The notes under the pieces are model-generated. The model saw only the letters and a program-made list of their open reading frames with translations, had not been told where the DNA came from and did not search any database. The position numbers were made by a program, and so were the translations under genes. A stretch of 64,000 bases of DNA from Schistosoma haematobium (Eukaryota > Platyhelminthes > Trematoda > Strigeidida > Schistosomatidae): positions 59,711,364 through 59,775,363 of the forward strand of contig NC_067196.1 in NCBI RefSeq assembly GCF_000699445.3. Reading direction: 5' to 3'. Numbering within the stretch: position 1 is the first letter of the stretch; each line of letters begins with the position of its first letter. Below are positions 58,701-64,000 of the stretch, piece after piece.

Positions 58701-61700
58701 AGGATAGTCAGACGAAAATATGGCGGCACTCTTGGGACACTGATCATTGGGTTGAAGTATATGGAGAGTTGAAACGATTGTCGTGATTTACACACATGTG
58801 TTCAGTATCAGATGATACGACTCGAAATTATTTGCTGTGATGGATACACTCTCACTTATCATTTCTCTGCTGCAAAATACATTGATATGTGTAGTCCGAG
58901 GTTACCATCTTGTTTCTAGTGCGATATATTCATTTGTTTTTTCACAATTATCAGGACAAAGTACTTTGATTATTTCTTAATAAATTCTGATGTTGTTTTC
59001 AAGCTAAATCTAATACCATGGCTGGTGAAGGTCGAAACGCATCACTTGTTTCTCAGATGTCAGGGAAACGTATTCAAGATTCATTTGCTGAGCAGCTGGC
59101 ATCTATACCCGAATTTTCTGGTCTTGGCTCCATATTCAAATCTTCTTCATTAGTAGAATTAACTGAATCTGACACTGAATATGTAGTAACATGCATAAAA
59201 CATTTATTCTCAAGGCATTTAGTCTTGCAGGTGAGTCAGATTTCCAAACATTTATTAGCAAGCATGAAGCACTTTTTACACGTAAACACAATTGGTTCTG
59301 AGTATTGAGTTATTTTTCGTTAATTTAATTGTTGAAGCTTATATAGTTCGACAATACAGATATCGTTTCGTTTGATACAGAAAACAGTAAAGATGAGTCA
59401 ATGAACCACATTTGCGTTTTGTTTGCCTGATAGCTCTTAATATCTCATTAAATTTCCTTAAGACCACGATTCTAGGCCCTATATATACAAGGTTTAGACC
59501 ACTGCTGCTATATAAAGTCCGGATTCGTCTTTTCTTAGTCTTATCACATCAAACTATATATTGTCAAGTAATTCAATACCATATAGAAGTGAGTAACTTT
59601 CTGTTTATTCTCTGCTCGCTCTGATTTCATTCAATCATTTGTTTCAGTTTGATTGTGTCAATACAATGGCAGACCAAGTCTTGGAGAATGTCTATGTTTC
59701 GTGTGAGCCGGACGATCCCATGTTTAACATTGTCTGCACAGTACCTTGCAAAAGCTTAAAATATAATTCTCCCGCTGTGACGTATGTTCTAGTTGAGTTG
59801 CCGGAGGATCTAGAATGTCATTCTGCTACATTTATCAACATATTGAAATTTACTATCAAAGATATTGACTCTGACCCTTCGGATCCTGGTTTGCCAGACG
59901 AATATCAAGTAAGTTATTTGTATGCCCATTGGAGGTTTGTGTTACACATCATGTCATAAACTTTGATTCTGTAAATATAATTTATCTTTCACTGAGTCTT
60001 CTGTAAAATAAATCCTAAAAAAGCAGCAATTTGGCATGTCAAGACTATACTTGTATCATTAATCACAGTTCATAGACACATACCGCTTTTCTACAGCTAC
60101 CTCGTATACTGGACTTATACAGTAATTCGTAAGAAGACGTACGATTACTTTTGGTATGAACATTGGTTAGCCAACTCTGCTGATCATTTTCTAAATATCT
60201 CACCAGATATTTACAGGAAATATTTTATCCATGTAATACACCTAATTTTGTAGTTGCATGGCTAGACTATTATTTTAGTACCCGAAAATCATTAGAAGTT
60301 TGGATGAACGTGATACTTTGTTAATTGTCAGTATGAACAATAATAATAAATCCAAAGGTTTAACTTGTTTCATGTTTGATCCATTTTAAACCTTACACGT
60401 TTAACAAACGTAGTCATTGCTCTTTAACAAGTAGTTTTTTAGATCTGAAAAATACTAAACAGTCGTATCAAGTGAATTATTCGGTAATCCACACGAAGGC
60501 CCGTCAATATTGTTAATTTACTCAGTATTTAGTTTCAAGGCGCATATGTAGTCGAACATTGTCAATAAAGTAACTAAGTAACAAAAGTGGATCTGTACTA
60601 TGTTCCAGTTAGACGTAAACAAATTGCAGTTGCATGTTAGTAAAGCAAAAAAGGTTTCATTTCGTTGGGAATATCACATTATAATTAATTCGTTTTTGTA
60701 TTGTTCGTTCTTATTTTCCCATCGATGTTTAGGAGTGCAATCGACCAGTCTCTTACTGGCATATGCACATTCTGCACGGATTGCCTTGAGTCATAAGTAT
60801 TATAGGCAAAGATGGATGGTGGCTAGCAGTGCAATCCAGGATGCGCGCTCCGTACTATTTGGAACTTGTTAGTTAGATGTAACTGCACCCAAATGTTGAT
60901 GTTTAATCCGGGAGTCGAACCCAGCACCTTTTGTGATGGCGTTTGGAGCGAGCGGTACTGAGTTCGAGTCCTGGGTGGAACATCAACTCGGTGATGCCGG
61001 TAAATCCAACCGAAAAGTCCCCAATACGACGAAACGCACATCCTAGATTCCACAGCTAGCCATCATACATTTTTGCTCATAAAATAACAATTAAGTCGCT
61101 AAGTATGTTTTTGTTATGGTACATCATATCCCGCTATCCACTTTTCTGGTTTCTCATTTTCTAACACTTCCGACTTTTATAACAGTTGGAAGACCTGGTC
61201 CTAGGTATTTCAGATCATATTCAACGTGTTTCGAAACAGAACTTTACATTGGCTTGGCAGGAACTCAGTCCTGAAACTGAAGTAGAGGAAACGTATATGC
61301 TGGTGAAGCACAAAACTATTAAAGGTATGCTAAACTTTACTGTTGATACTTTATCTTACACTTGCAGTCTGCTACTTCGAACTAAATGACCAATGAATTA
61401 CGCAGATCAATTTGATTAATACAAACCCAGTGTGTGCATCAAAATGTTAGACATTCTATTAACTTTAATTAACATTATTTAACTATCGAAACAAAAGTAT
61501 AGTGTCTTAACGAAGTCAAATTTATCAATAGATTTGTTCCCGAACAGGGTATAGTATATTACGAAGTATTTTAAAGTAAAGCATGTTGACTACGATAAAA
61601 ACAACTTATCTGTCTTCTTATAATCACAATGGGTTTTTTCATATTTTAAAACTATAGGAAACCCTCGAGTTTTACCGCTTTTTTGTCACCTGCTCAAAAT

Positions 61701-62347
61701 CTATAGGGCTCACTATTATTTTGCTAGATGAAAATGTCTAGTGAATTTACATTTTTCTCATTAAAGAACTGTTTAAAACTAATCTATTTTCTTACCTTAG
61801 AAATGGGTGTACTCTGCCTCGGTCTACACAATTAACGGAATTAAGCTAAGGTTATTGTTTTTATTTAGTGTGTAATAAAGAGTTAGATTACTTTTGTCAA
61901 TGCTTTGAAAGAACACGGCTGAATTGTTCGTAATTTTGTTTTCTTGGAAAGTAGGGCAACATATACTATGTAGCTGCTCATGATCATCAAATGATATTTA
62001 TTGTAAAACACTGATTTTTACAGATATGTAACGAATCCTCATGCTTCTTCGCTTTAAATCATTGGTTATTTCCTCATACTTTAGAAACGATGCGTCAAAT
62101 TATCGATCACCTTGGACTTCAGCCTTGTGATCAAACTGATCATATGCCTCATGAAGGAAAGTCATCTCATCAGCTCCTTCTGTCCGGAGTATATCGTGGT
62201 GGGTACCAAGTTTTGGCCTTATGTAAACTTGCTAAAGTATTGTCTGATGCATCTCTTCATTCAAACGAACAGGGTGTAACTTTCCAAATCACAGTACGTT
62301 CATCTGATCCCGTTGTTAGCCGAATAATAGCTGATGCCATCGGTTGA
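37300..62347 (+). CDS. COPG1: Coatomer subunit gamma (gamma-COP), 16 exons, complete
   Basis: Gamma-COP is a core subunit of the COPI coat that returns cargo from Golgi to ER. I place exons at 37300-37357, 37444-37493, 37535-37615, 37654-37725, 37758-37837, 37871-37946, 37981-38277, 38310-38350, 50978-51290, 51974-52226, 55794-56034, 58070-58344, 59004-59230, 59648-59908, 61186-61324 and 62085-62347. All introns are GT-AG, phases agree, and the total is 2,727 bases (908 aa; human protein 874). Residues about 20-540 are the adaptin-like helical solenoid ([50 protein letters not shown]). An acidic linker follows, then the gamma appendage from about residue 640 ([31 protein letters not shown]). 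The start is the first ATG, before a Lys/Glu-rich leader. No frame break. Start site and exon 9 acceptor are the least certain points. Confidence 0.95.
39870..40298 (-). pseudogene. RTE copy B reverse transcriptase segment
   Basis: This frame carries [39 protein letters not shown] (first catalytic Asp) and [20 protein letters not shown], all typical of RTE-clade RT. It ends before the YADD box region, which continues in another frame (39,539-39,904). Copy A lies directly upstream, at 40,302. Confidence 0.88.
40528..41175 (-). pseudogene. RTE copy A C-terminal RT region
   Basis: This 215-residue frame holds [51 protein letters not shown] and [21 protein letters not shown], the conserved C-terminal block after the RT palm in schistosome RTE-like elements. 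It ends NLLLLSS and is followed by the 3' untranslated end. Confidence 0.87.
41197..41826 (-). pseudogene. RTE copy A reverse transcriptase palm
   Basis: This shows [39 protein letters not shown] (catalytic Asp present, F.S in place of FDS), [19 protein letters not shown] and [14 protein letters not shown] with an intact YADD box. It is separated from the C-terminal block at 40,528-41,175 by a frame change, and from the linker upstream (42,202-42,513) by decayed sequence. Confidence 0.9.
42563..43558 (-). pseudogene. RTE copy A endonuclease (two frames)
   Basis: Frame 43,148-43,558 has [20 protein letters not shown] (the Asn motif near the N-terminus of exonuclease/endonuclease/phosphatase-type nucleases) and SETRIQDSG (catalytic Glu). 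Frame 42,563-43,054 has [13 protein letters not shown] (GDLNA-type, Asp replaced by Glu), QIDHIEIS and DSDHTLVCA with the final Asp-His pair. The break lies near 43,100. Confidence 0.85.
43692..43760. repeat. (AAT)n microsatellite in the 5' region of RTE copy A
   Basis: An uninterrupted run of about 23 AAT units. Such runs vary strongly in length between individuals and mark a likely polymorphic site. Confidence 0.95.
45515..46489 (+). pseudogene. RTE copy C endonuclease C-terminus and linker
   Basis: This 324-residue frame shows [43 protein letters not shown] and [13 protein letters not shown] with the final SDH motif of the nuclease. The long linker to RT follows ([39 protein letters not shown]) and then [21 protein letters not shown] at the RT entry. 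The endonuclease start lies in another frame (45,166-45,468). The frame ends at 46,489 next to the SINE-like insertion. Confidence 0.88.
46495..46766 (+). mobile_element. 272 bp internally deleted RTE derivative (SINE-like) with 10 bp TSD
   Basis: It is flanked by ATTAGCGGTG (46,485-46,494 and 46,767-46,776). The first about 200 bp match part of the 5' region of RTE copy A (44,033 down to 43,833). The last about 70 bp match the copy A 3' end (GGCGCATATATATTTGG... with AAATAAATAAAT tail). Joining happens at a CACACAC stretch. It codes for nothing that I recognise, and its tail suggests it moved using RTE machinery. Confidence 0.85.
46774..47709 (+). pseudogene. RTE copy C reverse transcriptase
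   Basis: This 311-residue frame has [80 protein letters not shown] and [17 protein letters not shown]. The catalytic YADD box is YDDD here, and the Gly of RQGC is Cys, both signs of decay. [12 protein letters not shown] and [11 protein letters not shown] follow. A stop at 47,707 and the next insertion at 47,830 end it. Confidence 0.9.
47830..48016 (+). mobile_element. 187 bp insertion of unknown family with 13 bp TSD
   Basis: It is flanked by ACTAGTATTTGAT (47,817-47,829 and 48,017-48,029). It interrupts the RTE copy C coding region at LLVFDHR. It begins GCAATTGGTTCCC and ends TTACAATAATA. It has no open frame and no match elsewhere in the window. A TSD of this length fits LINE- or Penelope-type integration. 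Confidence 0.75.
48093..48862 (+). mobile_element. RTE copy D: 3' fragment of the copy A family, with 13 bp TSD
   Basis: It is flanked by TAACTCAGTTGTT (48,080-48,092 and 48,863-48,875). It is a 5'-truncated insertion: the C-terminal RT block (48,143-48,634, [19 protein letters not shown], ending NLLLLSS) and the complete 3' end with an AAATAAATAAAATAAAT tail. The protein differs from copy A at only a few positions, so the family moved fairly recently compared with the copy C that holds it. Confidence 0.9.
49906..50190. other. Probable original intron 8 sequence
   Basis: No repeat recognised. It ends with TTTGATTCACATA (50,178-50,190), the left copy of a 13 bp duplication. Confidence 0.5.
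50302..50345 (-). ncRNA. Hammerhead-ribozyme-like motif, left arm
   Basis: Mirror image of the right-arm motif on the minus strand: CTGAAGA at 50,341-50,335, an 8 bp stem with CAC loop, GAAA, then CGTC with the expected cleavage point after 50,307. Confidence 0.6.
50763..50806 (+). ncRNA. Hammerhead-ribozyme-like motif, right arm
   Basis: CTGAAGA (50,767-50,773) fits the CUGANGA core. GTGACTTA (50,775-50,782) pairs perfectly with TAAGTCAC (50,786-50,793) around a CAC loop as stem II. GAAA (50,794-50,797) follows. Stem III is a minimal C-G, then TC as the cleavage position (50,801). Stem I is TTCT (50,763-50,766) with AGAA (50,802-50,805). One extra A (50,774) lies between the core and stem II, so activity is uncertain. 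Minimal stem III is typical of the hammerheads reported in Penelope-like elements. Confidence 0.6.
51291..51973. other. COPG1: COPG intron 9
   Basis: 683 bp with GTAAGT donor and TTTTTTAG acceptor. No repeat recognised. Confidence 0.85.
52395..53735 (-). mobile_element. RTE-like LINE (group 3), 5'-truncated, in COPG intron 10
   Basis: On the minus strand: [13 protein letters not shown], then RT pieces (53,249-53,590) and 52,442-53,245 with the FADD box and C-terminal block. The 3' end is at ACTTACGCCTGTTACTCCCA, shared with 6130-6456. It lies antisense to COPG and has frame breaks. Confidence 0.87.
52442..53245 (-). pseudogene. RTE group 3 reverse transcriptase, palm end and C-terminal block
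   Basis: This 267-residue frame shows [18 protein letters not shown] (FADD box), [56 protein letters not shown] and [19 protein letters not shown]. This is a sequence type very common in schistosome genomes. The N-terminal RT frame (53,249-53,590, [18 protein letters not shown]) is in another phase. Confidence 0.9.
53736..55793. other. COPG1: Rest of COPG intron 10, nothing recognised
   Basis: AT-rich intron sequence with short chance frames. A G-rich patch near 54,205-54,220 is the only compositional feature. Confidence 0.6.
57160..57660 (-). mobile_element. RTE group 2 fragment, decayed, in COPG intron 11
   Basis: Frame 57,232-57,498 keeps [17 protein letters not shown] (YADD region, altered), [27 protein letters not shown] and [11 protein letters not shown]. 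Frame 57,015-57,239 begins with [15 protein letters not shown], the very end of the group 2 ORF, so the C-terminal block between them has been deleted. Antisense to COPG. Confidence 0.75.
60905..61066 (+). mobile_element. Sm-alpha-type hammerhead SINE, decayed, in COPG intron 14
   Basis: A B-box-like AGTTCGAGTCC (60,961-60,971) is followed by CTGGGTGGAACATCAACTC and the hammerhead region 61,006-61,045. It ends in TAGATTCCACAGCTAGCCAT, matching the known schistosome Sm-alpha element. The ribozyme's GAAAC side is kept (GACGAAACGC at 61,028-61,037), but the CUGAUGA core reads CCGAAAA (61,010-61,016) and stem II has a mismatch. I therefore expect no cleavage. Confidence 0.75.
61010..61045 (+). 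ncRNA. Hammerhead ribozyme remnant of the Sm-alpha SINE
   Basis: GTCCCCAATACGAC is the remnant of stem-loop II, then GAAA and the stem III side CGCACATCC. The core has lost U4, U7 and G8 of CUGAUGA. U4 and G8 are conserved and G8 takes part in catalysis, so this copy should be inactive. Confidence 0.65.
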
Positions 62348-62520
62348 GTTGTCATACTGAAAGGCTTCCTTATTACTATATGACATATCCTACTTATGTA
62401 TTGTATTATTTCTTTGTTTCTTACATTGGACTATTGGTAATCGCTTTGTTTACAAATTTAATCACACTACAAGGTTGTTGCTAACACCACTCGTTGAAAA
62501 GCTGTGATTTCTTTCTTGTT

Positions 62521-62534
62521 AATAAATCTTTATT
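62521..62534. terminator. Two-way poly(A) signal shared by COPG and MZT1
   Basis: The plus strand reads AATAAATCTTTATT: AATAAA for COPG at 62,521-62,526 and, two bases later, TTTATT, which is AATAAA on the minus strand for MZT1 (62,534-62,529). It lies 174 bp after the COPG stop and 42 bp after the MZT1 stop. Confidence 0.75.
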
Positions 62535-62575
62535 TTGCAATCTCTGAATATACAATACAGGATTCAAAGTTTAAC

Positions 62576-63650
62576 TTATCTTTTGAGTTCAGAAAGGTGT
62601 TCGCACTGTTGTTTCACATTGTTTACAAGTAAAGCTAGAGTAGTTGGGTTCACACCGCTCTCAATTAGTTTGATGCACATCAGCAATTCTTCATTATCTA
62701 AACCTAAAATGAAAATTACGTGAATTGAAGTTAACCCGGGTACACTATGTTTAATGAAAAATTTAGACAAATTAATTTGCCACACTACTTCATTACAGGA
62801 GGAACCAATAGCATTTCCTAATTTCATACAAACCCACCATTTGTGACAGGACATCTACAAAGAATTCGGATGAAGATGAGGGTTGTAGGTCATCCTGAAG
62901 GCCCCATTCATAATTTCTCACAACTCCGAATTTGATCGTAGGTATTCGAGAGAACAGCATATAGTAAGCTTACGTAATATTTGTGAAATATTACGATGAA
63001 ATGAATGTAGAATTTTTCGATCAACCAGTCACAACTGCGTGTCATACTTGTGGAATTAAGAAACATGATAATACCCACTTTCAGTGACATCTCCATCGTG
63101 GGAAGTTGTGAGACCAAGATCTTAATGTCCACTATGATTATGAAATCGGTAGTGCTATAAGATATTTAGAGCTAAGATGTATTCGTGTACAGAAATCTAG
63201 TCACAATCAAAAGTGCGATAGTCAATAAGGCTTATAAATGGGACATTTTTGAGCTACGATTTTGTGATGATAATAATAATAATAGAACAGTTATTCAGAG
63301 GATCTAAAATCAATGTTCACCTAACATTTGATAAGTCCTAATAAGTTGTGACGCGCAACTACCACTTCTTGTTTTTTAACTAATTAGCTTGAAAATTAAT
63401 ATAAGATCGATCTTTATTTAACCAGGTTTTGCGTTGTTACAGTAGATAATTTAGTCGTTTTTAGTATTAAAGTGGACATCAACTGGGGATTCTGATTAAA
63501 TTTACCACGTTTACCTGTGTTTAAGAGACTTGAAATTTCAGATAAAACACCAAAAGTAGCAGCCGCAACTTTATCTGCGCTTGATTCTCCTACTGATGGG
63601 TTTGTGTTCGCTGCTTGTTCATTGTTTTTCTCCTCTCTAGGAAGACCCAT
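62576..63650 (-). CDS. MZT1: Mitotic-spindle organizing protein 1 (MOZART1), two exons
   Basis: MZT1 is a small helical protein that binds the N-termini of gamma-tubulin complex proteins and helps activate gamma-tubulin ring complexes at centrosomes and spindle poles. Exon 1 is 63,515-63,650 and exon 2 is 62,576-62,703. The 811 bp GT-AG intron splits the Gly codon in LLNTG|LDNEELL. The product is 87 residues (human 82). The family core runs from about residue 30 to the end: VLSEISSLLNTGLDNEELLM, then CIKLIESGVNPTTLALLVNN. It is convergent to COPG and the two 3' ends nearly overlap. The ATG is the first one after a likely splice acceptor at 63,663, leaving a 12-base leader. Confidence 0.93.
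62704..63514 (-). other. MZT1: MZT1 intron
   Basis: 811 bp, GTAAAC donor and ATTTTAG acceptor on the minus strand. No repeat recognised. Confidence 0.9.
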
Positions 63651-63662
63651 AAGATTTATTGT

Positions 63663-63690
63663 CTGAAATATATAGGAATTAGGTGGAAAC
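63663..63690 (-). promoter_or_regulatory. Splice acceptor just upstream of MZT1 (cis or spliced-leader)
   Basis: The minus strand reads CCTATATATTTCAG followed by ACAATAAATCTT and the ATG. A pyrimidine-rich acceptor 12 bases before the start codon could receive a spliced leader or a 5' UTR exon. Confidence 0.5.
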
Positions 63691-63826
63691 GTAAACTATC
63701 AGTGAAGGATATGTAACAACGTGTTGTTAATTAGATTAACGAAATTCTACAGAAAAACAGCTGAAGATTGCTATTAGTGTAATTTTAGAGTTTGATTTGT
63801 GAAAAGTGAAATGCTTTTTTAAAGTA

Positions 63827-63832
63827 TTTATT
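63827..63832 (-). terminator. Poly(A) signal of the gene upstream of MZT1
   Basis: AATAAA on the minus strand, 21 bp beyond the TGA of the partial gene at 63,854. Confidence 0.65.
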
Positions 63833-63853
63833 TTAAATTATTTACATGAGGCC

Positions 63854-64000
63854 TCACACTACAATTTCCTCTCCACAATACATCAAAACTCTAAAACGCG
63901 GATTAATCTTCTTTCCATCAGCAGTGTAAAGTAGCAGTCGGATGCATACGTCACATATTGGACATGGATCGACAGGTAAAATTGTCCCACACTCTGTAAC
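63854..64000 (-). CDS. C-terminal end of an unidentified cysteine-rich protein (partial)
   Basis: On the minus strand an open frame enters at the window edge and ends at TGA 63,856-63,854, giving the last 48 residues. It includes CGTILPVDPCPICDVCIRLL, with C...CPIC..C spacing suggestive of metal binding, and then YTADGKKINPRFRVLMYCGEEIVV. I do not recognise the family. Coding status rests on the open frame to the edge, the cysteine pattern and the well-placed poly(A) signal. Confidence 0.6.
   Translation of the reverse strand, partial: VTECGTILPVDPCPICDVCIRLLLYTADGKKINPRFRVLMYCGEEIVV

Noticed and set aside
60908..60925. Minus-strand B-box-like GGGTTCGACTCC next to the Sm-alpha element
   Set aside because: No A box at tRNA spacing and no stems. 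Probably part of the decayed SINE head.

Overview
The window reads as nuclear DNA of a blood fluke (Schistosoma, Trematoda). It is AT-rich. It carries two spliced animal genes and the C-terminal end of a third. The rest is dominated by the element types known from schistosomes: Gypsy elements with a CHCC Gag box, CR1-like and RTE-like LINEs, a Penelope-like element with a GIY-YIG endonuclease, and a short element resembling the Sm-alpha hammerhead SINE. The main gene has introns of 32-41 bp near its 5' end and introns of 0.4-12.6 kb further 3', a pattern known for schistosomes. The species cannot be fixed from sequence alone.

Layout. Positions 1-37,200 hold no host gene that I can recognise. 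They contain a CR1-like LINE fragment split by a solo Gypsy LTR (2.8-4.6 kb), RTE and CR1 scraps (6.1-7.1 kb), a decayed Gypsy copy (7.2-8.2 kb), and a LINE scrap (8.3-8.7 kb). Two complete but broken Gypsy elements follow on the minus strand: Gypsy-1 at 9,052-14,322 and the much younger Gypsy-2 at 15,368-22,242. A Penelope-like palindrome lies at 24,914-33,716 and is split by a 4.2 kb CR1-like LINE. A second CR1-like family (34.0-35.9 kb), a divergent Gypsy LTR and a LINE fragment lead up to the gene.

From 37,300 to 62,347 (+) lies a complete 16-exon gene for the gamma subunit of the COPI coatomer (predicted 908 aa, no frame break). Its 12.6 kb intron 8 is almost wholly transposon. One minus-strand RTE (38.87-49.9 kb) holds two more RTE copies, and one of these carries three further insertions, each with its own target-site duplication. 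The same intron also holds a 661 bp element with a 173 bp inverted repeat. Each arm of that repeat carries a hammerhead-ribozyme-like core.

At the right edge, convergent to COPG, is a two-exon MZT1 (MOZART1) gene on the minus strand. A compact two-way poly(A) motif (62,521-62,534) sits between the two stop codons. Just upstream of MZT1, on the same strand, is the C-terminal end of another gene. Its poly(A) signal lies only 165 bp from a splice acceptor placed 12 bases before the MZT1 start, so an operon-like pair resolved by spliced-leader trans-splicing is possible.

COPG works in Golgi-to-ER vesicle coats. MZT1 works at gamma-tubulin ring complexes. I see no functional link between them. 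Their tight packing is a 3'-end arrangement.
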